Source of the DNA: RGIG8700 sp964568815
GTDB lineage: Bacteria > Bacillota > Clostridia > RGIG6154
DNA length: 15,179 bases
Assembly (NCBI GenBank): GCA_964568815.1
Contig: CAZMRY010000034.1
Span: forward strand, 1 to 15,179
Reading direction: 5' to 3'
The notes under the pieces are model-generated. The model searched no databases. It was not told where the DNA came from and saw only the letters and a list, made by a program, of their open reading frames with translations. A program made the position numbers and the translations under genes. Below, in pieces: positions 8,699 to 15,179 of this stretch; within the stretch, counting starts at the first letter, position 1, and every line of letters begins with the position of its first letter.

Positions 8699-10530
8699 CA
8701 TTAATTGACTATAAACCTACAGAACTGAAGCAAACACCAAACTACGCAGAAAAATATGATGTAATAGTTGCGGGGCTTGGAACAACAGGCACAGAGGCGG
8801 CGCTTCTTTGTGCGGAAAAAGGACTTAAAACTTTAGGAATAGAACGAATGACGGGAATGGGCGGTCAGCTTACCTTTAGCTCTATGGCAGAAGGAACATT
8901 TAATTTTGACGGCGGAGATGCTCAGATAAGAGAAAAAAAGATAATTGAAGCAGTTGAAGAATATGGAATCTCGACAGTGCCATCAAGACTTTATGGTTAT
9001 GAACTCCTTAAAGAAAAATGCAGCCTTGATACAATTTACGAGGCATCAGTAATTGGTGTTTTTATAGAGAAGGACAAGGTTGATGGAGTAAGGATACTTA
9101 AATATGGAAAAGCGACAGACTATCAGGCTGATATGTTTATAGACTGCACCACAGAGGCAATTCTTTGTCGTATGGCAGGATGCACAATAAAACACGGAAA
9201 CAGCGATGGTCAGCAAATGGCATTTTCAAAAACAATCGGTTATATGTTTGACACTCAGAAACCAAGAGGAAACTGGAATACAGTTTATACTATGACAAAG
9301 CCAACCCCTGAAGAATATTCAGAAAAGGTTATGAGAATGTCCACACTCTATCCCTGTAATTTTAAAGACAAAAAGAAACTTATACACCAGTCAAATATTT
9401 TAGGACAAAGAGAAAACGGAAGTGTAGAAACATTAGAAACCGTTACATTTAAAGATGCAGTAGAGCATAACGAAGTAAATAATCCTGTTTTTTATACTAA
9501 ATACTACTGCGATACCGTAAGACCTGACAGAGATTATTCAGGTGAGGGAGATGCATACATAAAATACAGAGTTATAAGCGGTCTTAACTACTGTTTTCTT
9601 ACAACAGGCGTACCACATGGAAGTATAATAACAAAAGAGAGAAAAAATCTTCTTGTAGCATCAAAATGCTTTGGTATTTCACACGATGCTTTAAGCGGAC
9701 TCAGATTTTGTTCAGTTCTTTTCAAATGCGCTGAGGCAGCAGCATATACAGTATATCTTGCTAAAAAGCATAAGACATTGCCAAAGGATATACCATACAC
9801 AGAGCTTAAAGAATTAATGCTTTCAACAGGAGCATTCAATGAGCAATATAATACAGGCATTATAGATGTAGCAACAGCTGAAACTGCAAAAGTTTATTCA
9901 AAGGAAGAAGTTATGAAAGCTCTTAAAACAGATATAGTACAAAACGATGGTGTTTTAGAGGCAGTGAGAGAGCGGAAGCTTACATATAAAGAAGGTGAAC
10001 TTGTACCGGGACTTGCATATTTCACAATGCTTAAAAAGAAAGAATATGCAGACTATTTATACGAAGAAATGAAAAAAAGCAGAAGGTATGCAGGAAATTT
10101 TGCAATAGCTTTAGCGTTAGCTGATGATAAAAGATGTGCAGATACTTTGCTTGAAATAATCAAAAATCCGGGTAGTGAAATTGATCCTGTTATAGAAAAA
10201 ACCATTCCTAACAGAGTTAAAGCAATATATCTTCTTGGTTGTCTTGGCGAAACAAGAGCCATAGAGCCGCTTCTTGAAATCCTTGAAGATTATGCAGAAA
10301 AATTTACGGAAGATTTACCTTTCTACAGCTTGTATAATACAAAGGATGATTACAAATATCTTGCTCTTTCTTATACTGCAAGAGCACTTAATACATTGAT
10401 AAAACTTGAACCGTTGAAAGAATATAAAGAAAGAATAAAAATGTGGAGAAATAAACCATTTGAAATTTATTCCCACAATGCTGCAGAAAATTTAAGCGAA
10501 GCATTATTCAGAATTACAAAAGAGGTGTAA
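8686..10530 (+). CDS. FAD-dependent oxidoreductase (FAD_oxidored family) with C-terminal HEAT-like repeats
   Basis: The ATG at 8686 follows AGGAGGGA (8672-8679) by 6 nt and gives 614 residues. A longer reading from 8662 lacks this spacing. Y-D-V-I-V-A-G-L-G-T-T-G (24-35) is a classic dinucleotide-binding motif. Glu53 ends strand 2, M-G-G-Q (58-61) follows, and I-D-C-T-T-E-A (152-158) is the second FAD contact region. S-K-C-F-G-I-S-H-D-A (326-335) and a C-A-E-A-A-A-Y helix close the flavin domain near residue 370. Residues about 450-590 are helical, with paired helices such as R-A-I-E-P-L-L-E-I-L, resembling HEAT repeats. The family oxidises varied small substrates in the cytoplasm, and the substrate here is unknown. 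The 13-nt overlap with the degenerate homologue upstream implies coupled expression. Confidence 0.85.
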   Translation: MQFLTLIDYKPTELKQTPNYAEKYDVIVAGLGTTGTEAALLCAEKGLKTLGIERMTGMGGQLTFSSMAEGTFNFDGGDAQIREKKIIEAVEEYGISTVPSRLYGYELLKEKCSLDTIYEASVIGVFIEKDKVDGVRILKYGKATDYQADMFIDCTTEAILCRMAGCTIKHGNSDGQQMAFSKTIGYMFDTQKPRGNWNTVYTMTKPTPEEYSEKVMRMSTLYPCNFKDKKKLIHQSNILGQRENGSVETLETVTFKDAVEHNEVNNPVFYTKYYCDTVRPDRDYSGEGDAYIKYRVISGLNYCFLTTGVPHGSIITKERKNLLVASKCFGISHDALSGLRFCSVLFKCAEAAAYTVYLAKKHKTLPKDIPYTELKELMLSTGAFNEQYNTGIIDVATAETAKVYSKEEVMKALKTDIVQNDGVLEAVRERKLTYKEGELVPGLAYFTMLKKKEYADYLYEEMKKSRRYAGNFAIALALADDKRCADTLLEIIKNPGSEIDPVIEKTIPNRVKAIYLLGCLGETRAIEPLLEILEDYAEKFTEDLPFYSLYNTKDDYKYLALSYTARALNTLIKLEPLKEYKERIKMWRNKPFEIYSHNAAENLSEALFRITKEV

Positions 10531-10532
10531 CA

Positions 10533-11255
10533 TTGAAAATATTACTCATAAGGCACGCAGAACCAGATTATGCAAATAACACATTGACAAAAAAAGGCTT
10601 TGTTGAGGCTGAATATCTTTCAGAAAGACTGAAAGACAGTAACATAACACATATATATTCTTCTCCCCTTGAAAGAGCAATCTATACTGCACATCCAACA
10701 GCAGATAAGATAAACAAAGAAATAAAAGTGTGTGACTGGCTCACAGAGTTTCAGGCAAAAATCAAATTAGGTGAAGAAGAAAGAATACCCTGGAACATAA
10801 TGCCACAGGATTGGCAACAGGAAAAAGAAATATTTGATATACATAACTTGAAAGAAAGTAAGTTGTATTCATCAATGGATATGCCTGAAAAGTATGCTTT
10901 TGTTACACAGAATTTTGATAAATTATTAAAAGAACACGGTATATACCGTGATAGTCTTATATATAAGGGAGAAAACAACAGCGATACAATCGCACTTTTC
11001 TGCCACTTTGGTGTTGGAATGGTAATTGCATCACACTTAACAGGTATTTCACCAATCCTACTTTGGCAGTCAATGTTTCTTCCAGCATCCTCGGTTACAG
11101 AGTTTATAACCGAAGAAAGAGTTAAAGGTGAATTGATTTTCAAATGCAAACAGATGGGAGATACCTCTCATTTATATATAAAAAATGAGCCTGTTTCAAA
11201 CTCAGGCTTATACAGTGAATTTTTCGGCGGAGAAGGGAAAGGAGCACAGGTATAA
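10533..11255 (+). CDS. Histidine phosphatase family protein (phosphoglycerate mutase-like)
   Basis: The TTG start lies 2 nt after the previous stop, with GAGG at 10522-10525, and gives 240 residues. R-H-A-E (7-10) contains the phosphoryl-accepting His8. Arg48 in Y-S-S-P-L-E-R-A fits the second phosphate-binding Arg, Glu72 in W-L-T-E is the candidate proton donor, and F-C-H-F-G places the second catalytic His at 158. All family core residues therefore appear intact. Such enzymes dephosphorylate sugar phosphates, nucleotides or cofactors, and sequence alone does not choose among these. The next gene starts 1 nt after its stop, so it is tightly embedded in the operon. A role in removing phosphate from a sugar handled by the neighbouring TIM-barrel enzyme is plausible but is inference. 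Confidence 0.85.
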   Translation: MKILLIRHAEPDYANNTLTKKGFVEAEYLSERLKDSNITHIYSSPLERAIYTAHPTADKINKEIKVCDWLTEFQAKIKLGEEERIPWNIMPQDWQQEKEIFDIHNLKESKLYSSMDMPEKYAFVTQNFDKLLKEHGIYRDSLIYKGENNSDTIALFCHFGVGMVIASHLTGISPILLWQSMFLPASSVTEFITEERVKGELIFKCKQMGDTSHLYIKNEPVSNSGLYSEFFGGEGKGAQV

Positions 11256-11256
11256 T

Positions 11257-12192
11257 ATGTCATATCCTGTATCTACATCAATTCATTTATACTTTGACCA
11301 CGATTATAAGGTGAGCATAAATGAACAGATTGAAAAGCATATAAATGCAGGTTTTAAATACCTTGATTTTAATTTTTTAGACTGGCAGAACAGCGATAAA
11401 TCGCCGTTTATGAACGATGGTTGGGAAGCATGGATTTTATCTGCAAAGAAAACTGCGGAAGAGAACGGAGCAATATTCAATCAGGCACATGCTCCTGTAC
11501 CGTGCTTAAGGTTTTCCTGTGATTACGACGGACTTGTTGCTTGCTGTAAGCGTGCAATAAAGGCTTGTGATATGCTTGGTATAAGACAGATGGTATATCA
11601 TGCTCTGTCATATCCAAAGGATTTCGGACTTGATATGAGCTGGCTTGACGCAAACCAAAAATTCTTCGGTGAACTTATAGAAGATGCAAAAAAATACAAT
11701 GTCGGAATTTGTATTGAAAATATGTGGTCAACCTGGGGACTTTTAGGCAGAGACCAGAAAACTACAGACGACCTTTTAGAGCTTGTTGACAGCTTTAACG
11801 ACGATATAGTTGGGGTTTGCTGGGATACCGGTCATTGCAATTTAACAGGAAACGGACACAACTATGCAAAAAATAGCAATCCTGAACTTGCAGAATATGG
11901 CAACCAGTATGAAAACATAACAAAAATCGGCAAAAGACTAAGAGCACTTCATATAAACGATAACAACGGACTTGATGATGACCATATTATGCCAACAACA
12001 GGCACAATAAACTGGGATGATGTAATAAAGGCACTTGATGATATAGGCTATAAACACAGCTTTACCCTAGAAGCTCACAGAGCCACAAAAGGTGTACCTG
12101 CTGAATTAAAGGATAATGCAGTAAAACTTTTACACGATGTAACAGTTGCAATAGCAAATAAAAGCAGAAACGGCAGAGTGTATGATAATTAG
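11257..12192 (+). CDS. Sugar phosphate isomerase/epimerase family TIM-barrel protein
   Basis: I chose the ATG at 11257, 12 nt after AAAGGAG (11238-11244), giving 311 residues. Earlier in-frame starts would run into the phosphatase gene. The xylose-isomerase-like (AP endonuclease family 2) fold is shown by its ordered metal and active-site motifs: Q-A-H-A-P (His78), V-Y-H-A-L (His115), C-I-E-N (Glu154), W-D-T-G-H (Asp190, His193), L-H-I-N-D (His232, Asp235) and L-E-A-H (Glu272). Relatives isomerise or epimerise sugars and keto-acids. Some work as lyases or hydratases on 3-keto-glycosides and C-glycosides. There is no signal peptide, so it is cytoplasmic. Its operon contains an FAD oxidoreductase, which makes a keto-sugar substrate possible, but this is inference. 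All expected divalent-metal ligands (Glu154, Asp190 or His193, Glu272) are present. Confidence 0.85.
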   Translation: MSYPVSTSIHLYFDHDYKVSINEQIEKHINAGFKYLDFNFLDWQNSDKSPFMNDGWEAWILSAKKTAEENGAIFNQAHAPVPCLRFSCDYDGLVACCKRAIKACDMLGIRQMVYHALSYPKDFGLDMSWLDANQKFFGELIEDAKKYNVGICIENMWSTWGLLGRDQKTTDDLLELVDSFNDDIVGVCWDTGHCNLTGNGHNYAKNSNPELAEYGNQYENITKIGKRLRALHINDNNGLDDDHIMPTTGTINWDDVIKALDDIGYKHSFTLEAHRATKGVPAELKDNAVKLLHDVTVAIANKSRNGRVYDN

Positions 12193-12198
12193 GAAAAA

Positions 12199-12385
12199 AT
12201 GAAGGCGTTTTTATTAATGGGGCAGTCAAATATGGCTGGCAGAGGAAATCTTGAAGATGTTGAGACAATCAGAGATGAAAATGTTTTTGTTTTCAGAATG
12301 GGTAGCTTTATATCAGATCAATTCAAAATCTCTTCGTATTTTTGGCGAAAGATATTTTGAGGCATACAAAAACTGCTTGAAATAA
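12199..12385 (+). pseudogene. Remnant of a sialate O-acetylesterase-like (SASA family) gene, internally deleted and frameshifted
   Basis: The ATG at 12199 opens a 53-codon frame starting M-K-A-F-L-L-M-G-Q-S-N-M-A-G-R-G, the unmistakable N-terminal block of SASA/DUF303 carbohydrate acetylesterases with Ser10 as nucleophile. Homology runs to V-F-R-M-G (near codon 36), then the frame gives unrelated residues and stops at 12358-12360. The +1 frame from 12299 to the TAA at 12383-12385 reads S-K-S-L-R-I-F-G-E-R-Y-F-E-A-Y, which matches the usual C-terminus of the same family. Most of the protein, roughly 200 residues judging from typical family length, is therefore missing between the two pieces and the frame is shifted. 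The Asp-x-x-His of the triad is not visible. It is probably non-functional. It lies 6 nt behind the isomerase gene and ends inside the operon terminator. Confidence 0.85.
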
Positions 12386-12406
12386 TATTTAAGCAGTTGC
12401 TTTTTT
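12371..12406 (+). terminator. Rho-independent terminator of the FAD oxidoreductase/isomerase operon
   Basis: AACTGCTT (12371-12378) pairs perfectly with AAGCAGTT (12391-12398). AAAT/ATTT inside the loop can extend the stem past a bulged G. A run of six T follows at 12401-12406. The left arm overlaps the last codons of the acetylesterase remnant, so this was probably that gene's own terminator. Confidence 0.85.
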
Positions 12407-12424
12407 ACTAATGTGTGTTATGAT
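12397..12424 (+). promoter_or_regulatory. Extended -10 promoter for the FAD oxidoreductase/GH1 operon
   Basis: TGTTATGAT (12416-12424) is an extended -10 element (TGnTATnAT form). A weak -35, TTGCTT (12397-12402), sits 16 nt before the -10 hexamer and overlaps the end of the upstream terminator. Transcription would start near 12431, about 32 nt before the GTG start. Confidence 0.6.
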
Positions 12425-12425
12425 A

Positions 12426-12442
12426 GTACAAATTATATGTAC
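12426..12442. promoter_or_regulatory. Operator-like 17-bp palindrome at the predicted transcript start
   Basis: GTACAAATTATATGTAC has GTACA/TGTAC arms with one mismatched inner pair around a central base. It begins one base after the -10 hexamer and covers the predicted start of transcription, a usual place for a repressor. No matching site was noticed upstream of the 7928 gene, and no regulator gene is in view. Confidence 0.4.
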
Positions 12443-12462
12443 AAATAATTGGAGGTGTCTTT

Positions 12463-13740
12463 GTGAAAAGTATAAAACTTGAAAAGGAAATTGAAGTAAC
12501 TGCAAAATATGATGTAATTGTTGCAGGCGGAGGTGTGGCAGGTGTTGCCGCCGCAGTTTCTGCATCAAGAATGGGTAAAAAAGTATTGCTTATTGAAAAG
12601 ACCATAACTCTCGGCGGTTTGGCTACCATTGGGCTTATTAATTGGTTTGTACCTTCCTGTAACGGCAGAGGAACAAAAATTATAAAGGGTATGGCAGAAG
12701 AAATGTTTAATTTAGCAACAAAGATTGGCTATGATTCTGTTCCTGATGAGTGGAAAAACGGAGAAGAACCGGGCGAAAGTGCTAAAACAAGATGCGTTAC
12801 TAAATTTTCAATTAATATATATATTCTTCAGCTTACAAAATGGTTAAAAGATGAAAATGTTGATATTCTTTTTGATACAGTAGTTACCCAGCCTGTAATG
12901 GAAAACGGAAAATGCATAGCTTTAGTTGCAGAAAACAAATCTGGAACACAATGTTTTGAGGGCAGTGTTATAATTGATGCAACAGGAGATGCAGATGTTT
13001 TATACAGAGCAGGAGTTCCGACGGTTCAGGGGAATAATTATCATACTTTCTTAGCAACTTTAACAGATATGAATAGTCTTAATGAGGCTATAGATAAAAA
13101 CGACATCAGTAAAATATATATGAAGAAAATAACAGGCGGATGCGCTAATCTTTTCGGTGTAAATCACCCTGAAAACAAACCTTTCTGGAAAGGCACGACA
13201 GCAGAAGATGTAACAAACTATGTTGTTGAAAATCATATTGAGCTTTTAGAAAAGCTTGATAAAGAAAATCGCAGTCAAAGAGATATAACAGAGCTTCCTT
13301 ATATGGCACAGTTTCGTACCACAAGACGTATTGACGGCGAATATACTCTAACAACAAAAGATGTCTATAATCATTTTGAAGACTCCATAAGTGCAATGAA
13401 TGATTTTGAACATCGTCATTTTCTTTACGAAATTCCTTACCGTGTAATGTATAAGAAAGGCTTTAACAATCTTCTTGCAGCAGGAAGAATAACCTCAGGT
13501 GACGGTTACGGATGGGATTTACTCAGAGTTATACCACCTGCGATAATAACAGGTCAGGCGGCAGGAGTTGCCGCATCATTAGCTATTGATGATAATAAGG
13601 CTGTCTATGATATAAATATTACAAAACTGCAAAAAATACTTGAAGAACAAAATGTCATAATTCATTTTGATGATAATCTTGTCAGAAGAGATATTGCTTC
13701 TGAAGATGAAGCTGATTTTGAAAAATATGACCATATATAA
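12463..13740 (+). CDS. FAD-dependent oxidoreductase (FAD_oxidored family)
   Basis: The GTG start follows GGAGGTG (12451-12457) by 5 nt and gives 425 residues. Y-D-V-I-V-A-G-G-G-V-A-G (16-27) binds the FAD ADP moiety, Glu45 at the end of V-L-L-I-E binds ribose, and L-G-G-L (50-53) follows. I-I-D-A-T-G-D-A-D (170-178) and A-A-G-R-I-T-S-G-D-G then A-I-I-T-G-Q-A-A-G-V-A-A complete the set of FAD contacts, so the flavin domain is whole. It is distantly similar to the 8686 gene product but lacks the HEAT-like tail. The family covers many cytoplasmic oxidoreductases with poorly known substrates. The GH1 gene begins 12 nt after its stop, so both are in one operon. Oxidation of a sugar or of an aglycone released by the GH1 enzyme is plausible but is inference. 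Confidence 0.85.
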   Translation: MKSIKLEKEIEVTAKYDVIVAGGGVAGVAAAVSASRMGKKVLLIEKTITLGGLATIGLINWFVPSCNGRGTKIIKGMAEEMFNLATKIGYDSVPDEWKNGEEPGESAKTRCVTKFSINIYILQLTKWLKDENVDILFDTVVTQPVMENGKCIALVAENKSGTQCFEGSVIIDATGDADVLYRAGVPTVQGNNYHTFLATLTDMNSLNEAIDKNDISKIYMKKITGGCANLFGVNHPENKPFWKGTTAEDVTNYVVENHIELLEKLDKENRSQRDITELPYMAQFRTTRRIDGEYTLTTKDVYNHFEDSISAMNDFEHRHFLYEIPYRVMYKKGFNNLLAAGRITSGDGYGWDLLRVIPPAIITGQAAGVAASLAIDDNKAVYDINITKLQKILEEQNVIIHFDDNLVRRDIASEDEADFEKYDHI

Positions 13741-13752
13741 GGGGAAAAATAA

Positions 13753-15102
13753 ATGAGTTTTAAAAAAGATTTTGTATGGGGTGCTGCTACAGCATCATAT
13801 CAGATTGAAGGAGCATGGAACGAAGACGGCAGAGGCTTGACAGTATGGGATGTTTTCTCTCATCAAAATGGAAATGTATATGAAGGACATACAGGTGATG
13901 TTGCCTGCGACCACTATCATAAGTTTAAAGAAGATGTTAAGCTCATGAAAGAGCTTGGAATTAAGGCATATCGTTTTTCCATTAGCTGGACACGCATTAT
14001 GCCGAAGGGAACAGGCGAAATAAATAAAGAGGGTGCAAAGTTTTACTCGGACCTTATAGACGAGCTTTTAGCAAACGGAATTGAACCTTATGTTACACTG
14101 TTCCATTGGGATTATCCATACGAACTGCATAAAAAGGGCGGATGGCTTAATAATGAGAGCGTTAAATGGTTTGCAGAATATGCAGAAAAAGTTGCTATGC
14201 TTTACTCAGACAGAGTAAAATATTTTATTACCTTCAACGAGCCACAATGTTTTATAGGACTTGGGTATTTAAACGGTGCTCACGCACCGGGATTGAAAGT
14301 TGCGTATAAAGATATTTTCCTTATGTGCCATAATGTATTAAAAGCTCACGGTGCGGCAGTTATCGCCCTCAGAGAAAATGCAAAACAAACTCTTAAAATA
14401 GGATATGCACCTACTGGCAGTGCAAATTATCCGTCTTGTGAAACAGAGGAAAATATAGAAGCAGTACGCAAGCAATATTTTGCTTGTCCTCCTTTAAGCG
14501 ATGATGTTATGTGGAATGTAGCCTGGTGGAGTGACCCCGTTATTTTGGGGAAATATCCCGAGGACGGCCTTGCTATGTATAAGGATTATCTTCCTGAAAT
14601 TACAGAGGAAGATATGAAGCTGATTAATCAGCCTATAGATTTTTACGGTCAGAATATATACAACGGTCACGAAATTAAAGTCGGCACAGACGGAAAGGCT
14701 GAAGAAGTTAAAAGAAAACCGGGCTCTGCAAAAACTGCAATTGGGTGGCCTGTTACACCTGAATGCCTGCGCTGGGGGCCAAGATATTTGTACGAGAGAT
14801 ATAAGCTACCCATATTTATTACAGAAAACGGAATGTCAGCCCACGATACAGTATCTCTTGACGGTAAGGTTCATGACCCTAACAGAATAGATTTCTTAAA
14901 CCGTTATTTAATTGAACTTGAAAAAGCAACAGAAGACGGAACGGATGTGGCAGGATATTTTCTGTGGTCCTTTATGGATAACTTCGAATGGACAAAGGGC
15001 TACAGCGACCGTTTTGGTATTGTTTATGTTGATTACGAAACACAAGAAAGAATCCCAAAGGATTCAGCATACTGGTATAAAGAATGGATAGAAAAGCGAT
15101 AA
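13753..15102 (+). CDS. Glycoside hydrolase family 1 beta-glycosidase (beta-glucosidase-like)
   Basis: The ATG lies 6 nt after AGGGGAA (13740-13746) and gives 449 residues, the usual full length for GH1. The N-terminal F-V-W-G-A-A-T-A-S-Y-Q-I-E-G carries Gln17, and L-F-H-W-D (116-120) carries His118. T-F-N-E-P holds the acid/base Glu163, and I-T-E-N-G holds the nucleophile Glu358. W405 and F-E-W-T-K-G-Y-S-D-R-F-G (411-422) with Glu412 line the -1 subsite. Glu412 contacts free sugar hydroxyls in beta-glucosidases and beta-galactosidases, while 6-phospho-beta-glucosidases use a different S/K/Y pattern there. The enzyme should therefore act on non-phosphorylated beta-glucosides or similar. There is no signal peptide, so it hydrolyses imported oligosaccharides or glycosides in the cytoplasm. 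All catalytic residues are present. The exact sugar and aglycone preference is unknown. Confidence 0.93.
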   Translation: MSFKKDFVWGAATASYQIEGAWNEDGRGLTVWDVFSHQNGNVYEGHTGDVACDHYHKFKEDVKLMKELGIKAYRFSISWTRIMPKGTGEINKEGAKFYSDLIDELLANGIEPYVTLFHWDYPYELHKKGGWLNNESVKWFAEYAEKVAMLYSDRVKYFITFNEPQCFIGLGYLNGAHAPGLKVAYKDIFLMCHNVLKAHGAAVIALRENAKQTLKIGYAPTGSANYPSCETEENIEAVRKQYFACPPLSDDVMWNVAWWSDPVILGKYPEDGLAMYKDYLPEITEEDMKLINQPIDFYGQNIYNGHEIKVGTDGKAEEVKRKPGSAKTAIGWPVTPECLRWGPRYLYERYKLPIFITENGMSAHDTVSLDGKVHDPNRIDFLNRYLIELEKATEDGTDVAGYFLWSFMDNFEWTKGYSDRFGIVYVDYETQERIPKDSAYWYKEWIEKR

Positions 15103-15105
15103 GAA

Positions 15106-15127
15106 GTGCACCTCAATGGAGGTGCGC
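15106..15127 (+). other. Small hairpin after the GH1 gene
   Basis: GCACCTC (15108-15114) pairs with GAGGTGC (15119-15125) around a 4-nt loop, extendable to 15106/15127 through a G-T wobble pair. It begins 3 nt after the GH1 stop. It has no T-run of its own and may act with the next hairpin to protect or end the transcript. Confidence 0.5.
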
Positions 15128-15156
15128 AGGGTGTCGATAAACCTATCGACACCCTG
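15127..15156. repeat. Perfect 13-bp inverted repeat, possible terminator or dispersed palindromic repeat
   Basis: Bases 15127-15139 and 15144-15156 are perfect reverse complements around the loop AACC, which makes a very stable stem. It is much richer in GC than its surroundings. No T-run follows on the plus strand, so a standard intrinsic terminator is not shown. AAAAAGGAAG (15167-15176) downstream may be the binding site of the next gene. Confidence 0.7.
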
Positions 15157-15179
15157 GCAGAGTGCGAAAAAGGAAGTTA

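Noticed and set aside
10935..10950. Perfect 16-bp palindrome CACGGTATATACCGTG
   Set aside because: It sits within the phosphatase coding sequence, encodes an ordinary G-I-Y-R-D stretch, and has no promoter elements or second copy nearby, so chance is likely.
10751..11149. Minus-strand open frame of 132 codons inside the histidine phosphatase gene
   Set aside because: The plus-strand gene carries all catalytic motifs across this span. The antisense product shows no recognisable domain.
11185..11256. Extended N-terminus of the TIM-barrel protein
   Set aside because: These 24 codons lie within the phosphatase gene and read as out-of-frame sequence. The ATG at 11257 begins the recognisable barrel.
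15127..15171. Intrinsic terminator for either strand at the right edge
   Set aside because: The stem is strong, but no T-run follows on the plus strand. On the minus strand the T-run would come before the hairpin, not after it.
1..15179. CRISPR arrays, tRNA or rRNA genes, insertion sequences
   Set aside because: No regularly spaced repeats, no rRNA-like or cloverleaf segment, and no transposase or terminal inverted repeats were found by reading both strands.

Overview
The window is AT-rich with dense genes, every one on the plus strand. Starts are preceded by strong AGGAGG-type ribosome binding sites, and several use TTG or GTG. Together with an S-layer homology (SLH) tail at the left edge and large secreted modular proteins, this suggests a Gram-positive anaerobe of the class Clostridia, probably a gut or rumen degrader of plant or host glycans. 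The species cannot be named from the sequence.

Bases 1-7836 look like a cell-surface glycan block. They hold the last 24 codons of an SLH-domain protein, then a 1202-residue secreted modular protein with no recognised catalytic domain. Next come a 1146-residue secreted right-handed beta-helix protein that resembles family GH141, and a small cytoplasmic SGNH esterase. The two large proteins share a beta-rich domain, seen about three times, and a similar C-terminal module. They probably belong to the same surface apparatus.

Bases 7837-12406 look like a second transcription unit with its own promoter and terminator. It encodes a short degenerate FAD-oxidoreductase-like protein overlapping a full FAD-dependent oxidoreductase with a HEAT-like tail, a histidine phosphatase and a xylose-isomerase-like TIM-barrel enzyme. 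It ends in the remnant of a sialate-O-acetylesterase-type gene, broken by an internal deletion and a frameshift.

Bases 12397-15179 are a third unit. An extended -10 promoter with an operator-like palindrome drives a second FAD-dependent oxidoreductase and a complete GH1 beta-glycosidase. Two hairpins follow, one with a perfect 13-bp stem.

My reading, as inference, is that surface proteins attack or bind a decorated polysaccharide, the cytoplasmic esterase and GH1 enzyme finish imported oligosaccharides, and the FAD enzymes with the TIM-barrel protein modify sugars or aglycones by oxidation and isomerisation or elimination. No transporter or regulator gene is visible here.
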